From positions 2,299,501-2,363,500 of the forward strand of contig NZ_CP006877.1 in the NCBI RefSeq assembly GCF_000816845.1: a stretch of 64,000 bases of DNA. The letters are read 5' to 3'. The position numbers and the translations under genes were made by a program. This document shows, piece after piece, positions 7,606-16,626 of the stretch (its first letter is position 1; the number at the start of each line of letters is the position of its first letter). This DNA comes from Rhizobium gallicum bv. gallicum R602sp. GTDB taxonomy: Bacteria; Pseudomonadota; Alphaproteobacteria; Rhizobiales; Rhizobiaceae. The notes under the pieces were generated by a model that searched no databases, was not told where the DNA came from, and saw only the letters and a program-made list of their open reading frames with translations.

Positions 7606-9573
7606 TTAGCATTGATACCCTAGTCCGCTAAAGTACTCGTTCATCACCCCTCTGTCACGAACCGAGGGGTGATAATGTACGGGAAGAATGCCGACGCCTC
7701 GAATAGCGCGTAAAGCCTGAGCCACCGATAAGTGTGGATGTTGATTTATGGCGAGGATGGCCATGATCTCTGCGCCGCCGATGTACCGTGCGCGAAAGGC
7801 GGTAGCGTCGCTAAACTTTATGCCATTTAAAGGGAGCAGGTTGCTGGTAATTAGCGTGGAAACTTCTTTGCACGACACGCCAATATAAAAACCAGCCTCG
7901 TAATTGGAAAGCACCACGTCATTCATCCAGTCCTCTCGGACTGCCTGCGAGACTATCTTCCGTAAATGCTCGACGTCTTCAATTCGAAGACGATGGATCA
8001 AAGGTCGATTTCCATCAGACATCGTTACCCTTAACGTTCCTTCCGTCACCTCGCCCACGACCGTCGGCCATGCGAGGAAACCTCCGGAAATTGCAGTTAC
8101 CGCTTTGTAGAGGGAAACGCTCCCGGGCGTGTCCGGTTTAGCGATGTCATGAATGCGGGTTGATAGGTCCTCGAGGTGCTCTGGGTTCTCAACTAGGAAT
8201 TTGAAAAGCTTAGGGTCTGGGTGTCGAACAACTCCGTTTGCGTAGAGTCTGACGAGGTCAAGAAATGGAAGACCGCTGGCCTTAAAGTCCGACCTGACGG
8301 CTTTTGAACTTCGGGACAATACTGTGGCGAAGAGCAGCTTGTCGTCTTGATCTTTGAGCCTGAAGCCGTCCTGTTTGGCTGTTCGCGCGCGCGGCCTGCG
8401 AAAACGCTGCTCTTTCGTCTCGGGCAACTTTGGCGGCGGACGTCTAGCCGCCAACCCTGATCGAAGCTGGTCTTTCACCAAACGGAAAAAATTTATCCCA
8501 AACAGGTTGCGAGAATGGAAGACCTCGGCGATGACCGGGTTCTCGGAACCGTGTCCCATGGTCAGCGTCGGGAATCGCCAAGTATCTTGAACCCTCTCCG
8601 CCAAATCAATAACGCTAGTCGGCCAATTTCGGATCGCCAGGGCCGCTTCATCGAGCGCCTTTGGAGAGACCGCTCCTTGCAAAAGCGTTCCGCGCTGCCG
8701 ATCGACCAGACGTGCCAGCAAAAGTGAAAATTCGAAAACCTGTCCCCTATCGAGGCAACGCAGATCGTGATGAAGGGTTCTCACCGTATCGCGCTTTGGA
8801 TCGAGCGCCGGGTCGACTAAGGAGCACGCAAAGTCTATGTTTTCATACGTTGCCAAGTCGACGGTCGGCTGCCGGAAGTCCCTTAGGTCTGTTGTTGCGC
8901 GACCCGTGTCGGGATTGCGGCAGGAATGACAATGGTAGAGTCCCAGCGTTTGATTGAATGTCAGCATTGCTCCGCATTCAGGATTCGGGCAGTGATCCAT
9001 CAGGTGCTCGTGGTTCCCGGGATCGAACGTCAGCGGCAAGAGTGACCAGATTGCTTTTTGGTATCCGTTCGACGCGAGAAAGCTCGGTGACACCCGCCGG
9101 TGCGGTGCAAGTTGTGAGACAAAAATCGTAGTGCCGAAGAACCTTACAGTTCGAGGACCTTGTCTCACGTACCGGAGAGGTGCGATATCGCTCTCCCCTA
9201 CTGGCGCTCCGAGATAGTCGGCGAAGGCCGCGTCGTCTTCGACCAGGTCGACAAAATTTCTATGGCTGAAATATGCCTTTTTCCTGCCGAACGCAGCTTG
9301 CCACAATCCGGACGGATACTCCTCGCCGTTGCGATCAGTCGCCCTGAGAAATATATCGGGCAGGCCCTCGCCTACTTGCGGCGAGACCGGAAGCGCAATG
9401 CGTCGTCCAGACAGACTGTGCCATCTCTCAGCAACGGAGACAGACGATGCGACCGGGTGACCGAAGAACTCCCCTTCGGGTAGATAATGATACAGCGGCT
9501 TCAGGTCGTGGTCCGCCTGCTGGTGACGATCTAGCTCTGCGGCACCGTCATTAATTGAAGGCTTCTGTCTCAT
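7606..9573 (-). CDS. tniQ: TniQ/TnsD-family target-selection protein (second copy)
   Basis: Protein of 655 residues. The N-terminal TniQ domain is seen in LPVSPQVGEGLPDIFLRATD, followed by the HxxS/C zinc ribbon: CPNPECG about residue 185 and CHSCRNPD about 20 residues on. The long C-terminal part has an HTH-like character, as in TnsD. TnsD proteins bind a specific attachment site and bring TnsC and the transposase to it. The ATG at 9573 overlaps the stop of the preceding TniQ gene as ATGA, so the two are translationally coupled; this start excludes a 26-residue upstream extension. It is the last gene of the transposition operon. At 655 residues it is longer than Tn7 TnsD (about 508). Confidence 0.85.
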   Translation of the reverse strand: MRQKPSINDGAAELDRHQQADHDLKPLYHYLPEGEFFGHPVASSVSVAERWHSLSGRRIALPVSPQVGEGLPDIFLRATDRNGEEYPSGLWQAAFGRKKAYFSHRNFVDLVEDDAAFADYLGAPVGESDIAPLRYVRQGPRTVRFFGTTIFVSQLAPHRRVSPSFLASNGYQKAIWSLLPLTFDPGNHEHLMDHCPNPECGAMLTFNQTLGLYHCHSCRNPDTGRATTDLRDFRQPTVDLATYENIDFACSLVDPALDPKRDTVRTLHHDLRCLDRGQVFEFSLLLARLVDRQRGTLLQGAVSPKALDEAALAIRNWPTSVIDLAERVQDTWRFPTLTMGHGSENPVIAEVFHSRNLFGINFFRLVKDQLRSGLAARRPPPKLPETKEQRFRRPRARTAKQDGFRLKDQDDKLLFATVLSRSSKAVRSDFKASGLPFLDLVRLYANGVVRHPDPKLFKFLVENPEHLEDLSTRIHDIAKPDTPGSVSLYKAVTAISGGFLAWPTVVGEVTEGTLRVTMSDGNRPLIHRLRIEDVEHLRKIVSQAVREDWMNDVVLSNYEAGFYIGVSCKEVSTLITSNLLPLNGIKFSDATAFRARYIGGAEIMAILAINQHPHLSVAQALRAIRGVGILPVHYHPSVRDRGVMNEYFSGLGYQC

Positions 9574-11438
9574 GTCGTTCGGCCCCGTATAGCTTTCAAA
9601 TCCACCAGCCCACTCCCGGAAAGAAACTCTGTGACTCCCGCTCGCGACCAAAGCGTAGCGCTAGGTAAGGTCTGCCGAACCACAGGAGAACTTAAAAGCG
9701 AGCGCCTGACGGCACCGGGAGCTGCGGTCCCCTCCAACCGGATACGGTCTACGATCTCAGTCGTGAACATCCAGTCCCTCCTGAAAACGGTGACATCCTT
9801 CGCAGTCACAGTTGCCGGTAGGAAGTTTTGAACAATTAGCTCGCGGGCTATTCTGGGGTTTTTGCCCAGCGCCATCGCGACGTCATTTTTCGTAAAGAGC
9901 GCATGAGTGCCAAGGGCGGCTGCCGTCGCGCATTTGTCGACGGACGTCAGTACGTCATCAATTCGACAACGTAACCGCTGCCAAACGGGAAGCGCTGACG
10001 TCTGATCTACATAAGCCGGCAACGCGCCGGTGCAAATATCCCTTAGGACGGCGGCGCATTGAGCGCCGCTGATGTCCGTCATCGTGAACAGTGCCGATGA
10101 AACCGATATGGTATGCTCGTCTGGACGGGTCGAAGGCAGCTTGCAGATCGAATCGATAAGCGCAATCGGTGGGTTCTGTATAGAAGGAACGATGTTCGCC
10201 AGCATACCTGAAAGCTCGGGCAGCAATCCGGCTGCAACAAGGTCTAGCAACCACGGAAACGGAAGGCCCAAGTCTGCGGAGAGTTTCCTGCATTGGGCAG
10301 AGCTTCTCAACAGGCTCAAAGCAATCTGTCCCATCTCAACTTCATGTTTGGCAAGCATCCCTGCGAGCACCGTTCGACCGACGAAGTGGCCCGAATTAAA
10401 GTTTGCAACAGATTGATCACCCTGCTTTGACAGCCGACTTATTGCCCCGCTCCGCAAGTTGAAGTCTACGCGTCGCTTGAGTAGAGCTCGAGTCTGACGA
10501 GAGAGCGTCGGGTCATTCTGCAGCTTGTGGAGCGGGTGCATTCCGCGACCATGAGGGTCCTCAGCTTGAATTTGATCAAGGAGATCATCGAAACCACTCG
10601 GCCATTCCAGCAGTGCGCGGCCAGCCTTCTCGATGTCTTCCACATCGAGAGGTTTAAGTCGGCTCCGTTTGCCGAGCGCCGCGCCAACGCTGACTGCTAA
10701 ATGGAAAAGCTCACCTCGCCCAATTGCCGAGAAATCGGAATGTAGCCGGCGAGAGGTTGAGGTCGCATCAGGCTCGATTTGAGATCGAAATAAACCGATC
10801 GCTTCCACGTCACGAAACTCGACGATCTCCTGTTCGAACGCACGCAGATCGACTGCACCGCGTAGAGTGTTCGTGTCATCATGGCATTTGTCACAAAACG
10901 AGACACCGTAGCTCCTCGCCCAACCGAGTTGCCGTCCGCAAACCGGGCAGTGATCGAGCAGCCGCTCCCCGGTTTCGAGGTCAAAGCTGAACGGTCTAAG
11001 TGCCCATATCCTCTTCTGACGTTCCGCGAGCTTCAACGATCGTGGTGCCACGCGCCGGTGACTGACTATCTGAGATCGTCGTACCTTGAGTTCCCCCAGA
11101 CGGCTCCAGTCTCGACTGTTGTTTCGCTCGTCCGACAGCAGGTTCTTGACGTGCTCCACGTCTGTGCGGAGACCGAGAACGCCAACAAGTCGGTCCAAGT
11201 CTTCGGCGGCTGCCCCTTCATGCAAACATGAAAGTCTACGGAATGAACGGGCAGCACTGAGATCAATTACGAAACTCGTAGCTGGAAATCCGTTCCGTGC
11301 CGCGGCCTGCATTGCCGCGCCCCTAACGTCCTCTCCTGGCAGCAGGTCGACAGGGAGCGCAAAAATCTGTCCTCTCTTCTCGTGCCGATCAATGAAATAC
11401 TGTGCGGGCGGTAAGTTACGCGGGGTGCACGCCAACAT
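9570..11438 (-). CDS. tniQ: TniQ/TnsD-family target-selection protein (first copy)
   Basis: Protein of 622 residues. The N-terminus FALPVDLLPGEDVRGAAMQA is the TniQ domain. Next come RIWALRPFSFDLETGERLL and the zinc ribbon CPVCGRQLGW...FCDKCHDD, typical of TnsD. The start at 11438 was chosen because ATG overlaps the TnsC stop by one base (TGATG); the longer open frame only shadows tnsC. It shares the domain plan of the next gene but little close sequence, so the two probably recognise different targets or act together. Tandem TniQ genes are known in some Tn7-like and CRISPR-associated transposons, where one copy handles homing to a fixed site. Confidence 0.85.
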   Translation of the reverse strand: MLACTPRNLPPAQYFIDRHEKRGQIFALPVDLLPGEDVRGAAMQAAARNGFPATSFVIDLSAARSFRRLSCLHEGAAAEDLDRLVGVLGLRTDVEHVKNLLSDERNNSRDWSRLGELKVRRSQIVSHRRVAPRSLKLAERQKRIWALRPFSFDLETGERLLDHCPVCGRQLGWARSYGVSFCDKCHDDTNTLRGAVDLRAFEQEIVEFRDVEAIGLFRSQIEPDATSTSRRLHSDFSAIGRGELFHLAVSVGAALGKRSRLKPLDVEDIEKAGRALLEWPSGFDDLLDQIQAEDPHGRGMHPLHKLQNDPTLSRQTRALLKRRVDFNLRSGAISRLSKQGDQSVANFNSGHFVGRTVLAGMLAKHEVEMGQIALSLLRSSAQCRKLSADLGLPFPWLLDLVAAGLLPELSGMLANIVPSIQNPPIALIDSICKLPSTRPDEHTISVSSALFTMTDISGAQCAAVLRDICTGALPAYVDQTSALPVWQRLRCRIDDVLTSVDKCATAAALGTHALFTKNDVAMALGKNPRIARELIVQNFLPATVTAKDVTVFRRDWMFTTEIVDRIRLEGTAAPGAVRRSLLSSPVVRQTLPSATLWSRAGVTEFLSGSGLVDLKAIRGRTT

Positions 11439-12445
11439 CACGCCGCTTTCCTGCCCTGAACGCCATGCTTGGCCACCCACCGCTTGAATGGATTGTACGT
11501 CGCGAGGCCCTCGCCGATCGTATATTCGTCCGAAGCTGTAGACAGGTGTTCCCACCGAACGCTCTGTGCCCCTTGTTCCAGAGCATATTCGACCGCGTTG
11601 GCTATGATGTTGGAAGCGTGCCCGAGGTATCCATTTGAGGCCACGAACAGGCACGCGACCGTCGGGCGACCAATGAAATTGGAGCGCTTCGGCATCAGGC
11701 CGTGTCTCTGCAACTCCAGTCCGACCAGACCGCAATAGTCATGGAAACACTTGCGATGCTCAAGTTTTTTCCAGTTCAGTTTCCCGATCCATAGCCGCTT
11801 CGGGCATCGCGCGCTAATCTGACCGTCGCTGAAAACCTTCTTCTCAGCTTCCTCCGTGCCAACGAAGACAACAGGCACTCCGTCGAGCAGAAAACCTTTC
11901 AGGGTGTTGTGAACCCGTCCCGCTTCGCTCCCAAGATGTCCCGACGATCCTACGAGAAGGTGTTGCATCTCGTCGAATATCAGCAACTCGGTACCAAAAT
12001 CCTTGATATATTTTAGAATTCTCTCCTTCTTCTTTCCAAGTGTCTTCCCCTTCTCCGGATTAGGATCGCCGTACGCACGGAGAATGTCTTCGAGCAAAGA
12101 CATCAAAGTAGATGTTCCCGAGACAGTGATGTGGATCACCTTTCGCTGCTCTTCAGCAACGATGTGACGAGGCGTTTCAGGCGGGAATAGCCCGATCCTA
12201 TAGCAGTAATCGACTACATTCTGCTGAATGTAGATTCTTACGATGCTGGATTTCCCGCTTTGCCTGGGTGCAAACAGACATGTTCCCCGAGACTCAGCCT
12301 TGAAAGCGTGGCCGGAGATAATCCTACGACGGACCGCACGCAGCTTGTCGAACCGTTCGTGCGCTCGCGTAAGAAAGATGTGAGGAATTGCGATGATATT
12401 GCGATACACGTACTCGAATTCGTCTTCGGTGAAAATGTCCTGCAT
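11438..12445 (-). CDS. tnsC: TnsC/TniB-like AAA+ transposition ATPase
   Basis: Protein of 335 residues. Walker A is APRQSGKSS near residue 60 and Walker B is LLIFDEMQHL near residue 155; a sensor-like VPVVFVGTEEAEKK follows. This is the TniB/TnsC arrangement: an ATP-dependent regulator that polymerises on DNA and links the target selector to the transposase. GGGAG seven bases upstream supports the ATG at 12445. It is followed immediately by two TniQ genes and preceded, after a 60-base gap, by a small unknown gene. Compared with Tn7 TnsC (555 residues) it is short, closer to the TniB type, although a TnsA-like gene is present. Confidence 0.9.
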   Translation of the reverse strand: MQDIFTEDEFEYVYRNIIAIPHIFLTRAHERFDKLRAVRRRIISGHAFKAESRGTCLFAPRQSGKSSIVRIYIQQNVVDYCYRIGLFPPETPRHIVAEEQRKVIHITVSGTSTLMSLLEDILRAYGDPNPEKGKTLGKKKERILKYIKDFGTELLIFDEMQHLLVGSSGHLGSEAGRVHNTLKGFLLDGVPVVFVGTEEAEKKVFSDGQISARCPKRLWIGKLNWKKLEHRKCFHDYCGLVGLELQRHGLMPKRSNFIGRPTVACLFVASNGYLGHASNIIANAVEYALEQGAQSVRWEHLSTASDEYTIGEGLATYNPFKRWVAKHGVQGRKAA

Positions 12446-12505
12446 GGATTTCTCCCTAGCTCCATCGAATGGTGAAACTGCAGCGTGCGTGGTTCGAGGC
12501 GCTTT

Positions 12506-12958
12506 CTAGTGCCGAGTGAAAGGCATTGCGGAGGACGGCCGTGACGGAAAGTCTTCCGTAGGCACCAGCGCAACTAAAGGCATGGTGCCGAGGCCGACAC
12601 TAAGCCCGCCACTGGCCCCGGAGCGAAGGCTTACGACTAAGATGCGGCCGGGGGTTAAGCCCTCGCTGACGACGTAGATGGGTGCCGCGGCGCGCTGATG
12701 GAAACGGCGACCGTTAGCCGTTTTCTCAAAAATCCCCGCGCCTGCCAAAAAATTGGTCGTCACTTCGTCTTCATGATAACGGCCGTAATCCATCAAGATT
12801 CCCGTTGGCGTCAGCGTCTGGATCGACACCCGGGCGTTTCCGAGCGCGAGTTGGCGACGCAGGTTTGCAACGAATTCAGCCCGAAGGCCGCGGAAGAGTT
12901 CGTCTTCGGCGAAGAGAAGCTCGGATTGAACGTCGGAAGAAGACAGGCTTCGCGTCAT
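12506..12958 (-). CDS. Unknown protein between tnsB and tnsC
   Basis: Protein of 150 residues, no family recognised. It has an N-terminal helical part (LFAEDELFRGLRAEFVANL) then a beta-rich part (YVVSEGL, GRILVVSLRSG). It begins 10 bases after the transposase stop and lies inside the transposition operon, where Tn7 has no gene. The ATG at 12958 is favoured because the longer frame only overlaps the transposase 3' end. Its conserved position suggests an accessory transposition factor, but nothing in the sequence shows what it does. Confidence 0.7.
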   Translation of the reverse strand: MTRSLSSSDVQSELLFAEDELFRGLRAEFVANLRRQLALGNARVSIQTLTPTGILMDYGRYHEDEVTTNFLAGAGIFEKTANGRRFHQRAAAPIYVVSEGLTPGRILVVSLRSGASGGLSVGLGTMPLVALVPTEDFPSRPSSAMPFTRH

Positions 12959-12968
12959 GTCGTTTGCC

Positions 12969-15335
12969 TCATTGCTTCGTTGAAGGCGTGAAAGAGGGCG
13001 TCTGGAAACCGTAAGCCCGAGCAAGTTCGTCGAGGTTGGCATCATCGTCTTCTGAGTAGGCGTCGAACGCCTCGAACTGCTGGTCCGAAAGAGCGGATGC
13101 GGAATGCTTGGAGGGAACGGGAGGTTTGCTGGAGGCCAGCTCGATTGTGGGTGGAGCATGGACCGCTGGTGCGGGAGCCTGTCGAGCTCTTCCCCCGCCG
13201 TTTGTGCGAGGTCTCCTGCCCTTGATTGCAGTCACCTCGTCGACCCGCTCGCCCAGCGCCGCGCTGATCGGAACCTCGTCCGGCTTCACGCGGCCCTCAA
13301 TCGACGCAGGTACCTTGATGTCGACTATGCGGCTACCCGGTCCGAACTCGGGCTTCTCGCCTCCCCGCAATACCCTTATGGTCTGCTTGGCGACCCCGTG
13401 ACTGCTGGTAGCGGTAAGCTTTTCCAGGTCCTTGTTGAACTCGGCGCGCAGTTTGGCCTTATCTTCTCTGGTGTGCCAAGCCTTGTTCAGCTTGGTCCGA
13501 TAGGCTCTTTCAGCCTCGGAGAATGCGAACGAAACAGGCTTCTCGACGTAGAAGCTCTCGGAATTCGGTATCTCCACAATTTCCTTAGTACGCGGGTTGA
13601 TTACAGCGATGCTCGAGACATCCATTTCGTCGTAGAGGGCGTCCGCTCGGAAACTTTCGGCCTGAAGGCGTTTTCCTTTCTTGGCACGCCCGGCGTTATC
13701 GCTCATGAGCTTTGAGATCAGCCTCTGATCCGTAAAGTGGTGCCCCTCGAAATTGATGCCGTTCGGAGTGACGGTGACCTTATCATGGCGGCGAAGGAGA
13801 AGCCTGTATGACCGCGCGTCGTCGACGGTGGTGCGCCCATGCTCTTCCAGTCCTTTGGTCCACATTCGGGCCGGAGCCATTCCGATGCCATCATGAATTT
13901 CCAGATGGTATTCCATGATCTTGTGGCTCAGGAGTTGCCTGAGCGCATCTAGGCTCAGGATCGCGGCGTCCCTTGGGTCGAGCATACCGGCTTCCTCGGA
14001 GTCCTTGTGGGGGATGGCTCCGGGCAATGTCCGGATCGCGACATTCATCGTGGCGTTGAAACGCTCGATCCACGGTTTGAATTCGGGTGTGTAGATCGGT
14101 GCATACTCAATGAAGAACCCGGCAACGTCCCCTACGGTTTGCAGCGTGCGGCCGATATGGGCCTTCGCGTTATCGAGAATGAGTGTGTAAAATGAGCCGA
14201 AAGCGTCTGTTGCACCTTTGCATGCACCAAAACGGGCTATCCAATCTTCCTTTGGCGTTATGACGTGCCGCAAACCTGCCATGAGGGTAGCGATATTCGG
14301 CGGGTCGTATGTGAGAATGAAACCAACGACCATTCTTGAGTACAGGTCGATAGCCCACACGAGCCAGGGTCGTTTGAAAACGAGCTTTGTCTCGCCTTCT
14401 ATCTCGATTTTCTCCAGGCACCAGATCGGGGCCAAGGTTTGATCCAAGATGATCGTCTCAAGCGGAGCAACCGCTTCCAGGCCCTTCCCCCGCCCACGCA
14501 ACTTCCGGTTCGCCACTCGGCTACCGTACTTGATGGTCAGCGTCTCAGAGCTACGCGCTTCTATGATCCAGTTTCGAATAGTCTCGTAATCCGGGGGCTC
14601 GCGGTTCCACTTCTCCCAATTCGCAGCGTCTTCTGATCTCGCCCATTCAGTTCTTTGCGGGAAAAACCTGTCGTCGAACCACTTATAAGCGTCCTTGTAC
14701 CGGGTTGCCGCCTTTTCGTAGAAATGTTTGACCGCGCCTTTCAGCAGATCGTAGACGAACTGCGGAAACTTGTTTCTCTTACGAGAGCCGCCGGTCTTTC
14801 TAAGATAGAGTGCAAGCGTGCGTTTCCCCGGTTCGCCGACGACGAGGGCCTTTCTGATCGCGCTTTTCGAGGGAGGGTTGTCGAAACCTGCGTCTTTTCC
14901 GTCATATCCGTCCCTCACTGCGTAGGGGTACGTTTCAAAGATAAAATCGGTGAGACCATCGCCGCTTTCGAACCGGGAGTTGTCATGGGCCTGGACGTAA
15001 TAAAGTAGACGCGCGGCCCTTCTAACGTCCTTGCTCTGTGTCTTGGCCTTCTTTTCTTCGCGCTCAGAAAGGCGCTCCTTTTCCGGAATATTGATCAGCG
15101 CCTTCAACTCATGGGCTTGCAAAGACCTGATCGGCTTTCCCCGAACCAACGTTTTGATCGCGCCACCGCCTGACTGCATGATCGCCAGTTCAAGGCGGGA
15201 GATGCGAGCAATTTCGCCTTCATCGGACCGCAGGACTACCGGGTCAGCTTCAGGGTCGCTGTCGACGGTGTAGTTGCCTTGAACCTTCTTCCCGAGGAAA
15301 AGAAAGCGGTCCCCTGTCGAAAAGTCGAGGATCAT
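12969..15335 (-). CDS. tnsB: TnsB/TniA-like DDE transposase
   Basis: Protein of 788 residues. The rve catalytic core shows IILDQTL (first Asp), AIDLYSRMVVGF after it, LILDNAKAH (second Asp) and PEFKPWIERFNATMN (Glu), followed by a Mu-transposase C-terminal beta-barrel (GINFEGHHF). The N-terminus (about 120 residues) is a separate domain resembled by the gene upstream. TnsB binds the transposon ends and makes the 3' cuts and joins. ATG at 15335 overlaps the upstream stop as ATGA. The C-terminal tail ends in a Pro/Ala-rich linker and an acidic peptide, as expected for a TnsC-contacting tail. Confidence 0.9.
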   Translation of the reverse strand: MILDFSTGDRFLFLGKKVQGNYTVDSDPEADPVVLRSDEGEIARISRLELAIMQSGGGAIKTLVRGKPIRSLQAHELKALINIPEKERLSEREEKKAKTQSKDVRRAARLLYYVQAHDNSRFESGDGLTDFIFETYPYAVRDGYDGKDAGFDNPPSKSAIRKALVVGEPGKRTLALYLRKTGGSRKRNKFPQFVYDLLKGAVKHFYEKAATRYKDAYKWFDDRFFPQRTEWARSEDAANWEKWNREPPDYETIRNWIIEARSSETLTIKYGSRVANRKLRGRGKGLEAVAPLETIILDQTLAPIWCLEKIEIEGETKLVFKRPWLVWAIDLYSRMVVGFILTYDPPNIATLMAGLRHVITPKEDWIARFGACKGATDAFGSFYTLILDNAKAHIGRTLQTVGDVAGFFIEYAPIYTPEFKPWIERFNATMNVAIRTLPGAIPHKDSEEAGMLDPRDAAILSLDALRQLLSHKIMEYHLEIHDGIGMAPARMWTKGLEEHGRTTVDDARSYRLLLRRHDKVTVTPNGINFEGHHFTDQRLISKLMSDNAGRAKKGKRLQAESFRADALYDEMDVSSIAVINPRTKEIVEIPNSESFYVEKPVSFAFSEAERAYRTKLNKAWHTREDKAKLRAEFNKDLEKLTATSSHGVAKQTIRVLRGGEKPEFGPGSRIVDIKVPASIEGRVKPDEVPISAALGERVDEVTAIKGRRPRTNGGGRARQAPAPAVHAPPTIELASSKPPVPSKHSASALSDQQFEAFDAYSEDDDANLDELARAYGFQTPSFTPSTKQ

Positions 15336-15724
15336 GTTTCCTCTCCTCTCTCGAGGAAGGCCTCAAGGTCCGCGTGTTCTTCATCCGAGGCGTAACGGTC
15401 CATGATGTAGGAAAGCAGACGTTCTGTTTCGAAGCGCCTCTTTTGCTTTCGGACTGACTCGAAGCGTTCCTCTGCGAGCGGTGAGCCGGCAAACAGCTTG
15501 GGTAGAGCGGAACTCGTTGTCGACTGGCCTACCCTCGCCCAATGGATCACTTCGCTGCGCGCAAGCGAGGCGTAAAGTTCCTCTCGCCCGATGAATACCG
15601 TGCTGCCATCGCTCGCATTAAGCTGGAGCGGGTCCCGATCCGGGTCTCCCGAAACCGTTAAAATCCCGCGCAGCTTGCCCGAAAGGAAAACGTATTGCGC
15701 TCCCTCGTAGACGTCCAAAGTCAT
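15332..15724 (-). CDS. Stand-alone paralogue of the transposase N-terminal domain
   Basis: Protein of 130 residues starting MTLDVYEGAQYVFLSGKLRG. It aligns over its first 60 residues with the start of the TnsB-like protein: MILDFSTGDRFLFLGKKVQG, then DPEADPVVLRSDEGE against DPDRDPLQLNASDGS. The C-terminal half is charged and helical (RKQKRRFETERLLSYIMDRY). The ATG lies two bases after the TnsA stop, and the stop overlaps tnsB as ATGA, so it is embedded in the operon. It probably arose by partial duplication of tnsB and could modulate end binding or assembly. That role is inference. Confidence 0.75.
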   Translation of the reverse strand: MTLDVYEGAQYVFLSGKLRGILTVSGDPDRDPLQLNASDGSTVFIGREELYASLARSEVIHWARVGQSTTSSALPKLFAGSPLAEERFESVRKQKRRFETERLLSYIMDRYASDEEHADLEAFLERGEET

Positions 15725-15726
15725 GC

Positions 15727-16626
15727 CTAGTCCCCCTTGTGAAGTAGATACACGGCGGCGTCGTCCGCGATCCCGTTTCTGAAGTCGATCGATAAAAGGC
15801 CGCGGTAGTGCAGGCCGTGCAGTTTGGCGCGCCCAACGATCCGGCCGCCTAGCGCCCGCTCCAATTGCCACCGCCTAGCCTCTGTTCGTCCGCCGAAGAC
15901 GTCCAGCCACACCAGGTCGTCATGGATGTCGCCGGCCACCTTTTTTCGCCAGTCGATCAAGCGGACCATGCGTAGAATCTTGGGTAATAGGTGATCCGAC
16001 TTTCGAAGCTCTAGGAAATGGAAGTTGCGTCGGCCGTAGACCTCTCCGGCCAGCTCCAGCTTGTGCCTGTACTTCTCATCGGAATCGCGTGCGTCCTTGT
16101 CGGCCTTCACCTCGATGATCAATGTCTCCAGATCGTATTCGGAAACGGAGGAGGTAATCGGTACGAGGCATGCGTCGCTGAAGGAGACGCCGCTTTGGAG
16201 GTCGCGGAGGAATGAAGGATGCACGCGGAGAAGAAGGTCCGGGAAGTAGATCAGCGGCTTGCCCCTGTTCTTTCGGACCTCGATCTCGAGCCTATGAGGT
16301 TGCGCCAGGAGATACGAGACCCTGCTCGACAGGTCCGCAAGCTGCATGACGTTCACCTCCAACAGCGAGTCCCACGGCATCGACCGGAAACCCGCTTTTA
16401 TCGTTGGAAACCACCCCGTCGGCCTTGTCTGCCGCCCATCAACAATGGTTCTGATTGGGCCACCGTTCTCGGCCCAGTAAAGGGTCGCTATCGACGAAAG
16501 GTTGTGATGTCGTCTAGGGAGCTCCTCGGGTACGCAAGCATCCGCGGTAAAAGCGTCGAAAAGCTCGTCTTCTGTGGCAACATTGTCTTGACCGAAAACG
16601 GCAAACGGGTCGAACGGCTTCGTCAT
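15727..16626 (-). CDS. tnsA: TnsA-like restriction-fold endonuclease
   Basis: Protein of 299 residues with the TnsA nuclease pattern: Glu in SLLEVNVMQLADLSSRV, Asp in LIYFPDLLLRV and the E-x-K of LIIEVKADKD, then YRHKLELAGEVYGRRNFHF. TnsA cuts the 5' strands at the transposon ends, giving cut-and-paste movement with TnsB. GGAG five bases before the ATG at 16626 supports the start. It is the first gene of the operon; in Tn7 the promoter of tnsA lies within the nearby transposon end, so the 580 bases to its right are the natural place to look for that end. Confidence 0.85.
   Translation of the reverse strand: MTKPFDPFAVFGQDNVATEDELFDAFTADACVPEELPRRHHNLSSIATLYWAENGGPIRTIVDGRQTRPTGWFPTIKAGFRSMPWDSLLEVNVMQLADLSSRVSYLLAQPHRLEIEVRKNRGKPLIYFPDLLLRVHPSFLRDLQSGVSFSDACLVPITSSVSEYDLETLIIEVKADKDARDSDEKYRHKLELAGEVYGRRNFHFLELRKSDHLLPKILRMVRLIDWRKKVAGDIHDDLVWLDVFGGRTEARRWQLERALGGRIVGRAKLHGLHYRGLLSIDFRNGIADDAAVYLLHKGD

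Noticed and set aside
11439..11735. Longer start of the first TniQ gene
   Set aside because: Only shadows the tnsC 3' end; the TGATG overlap marks the real start.
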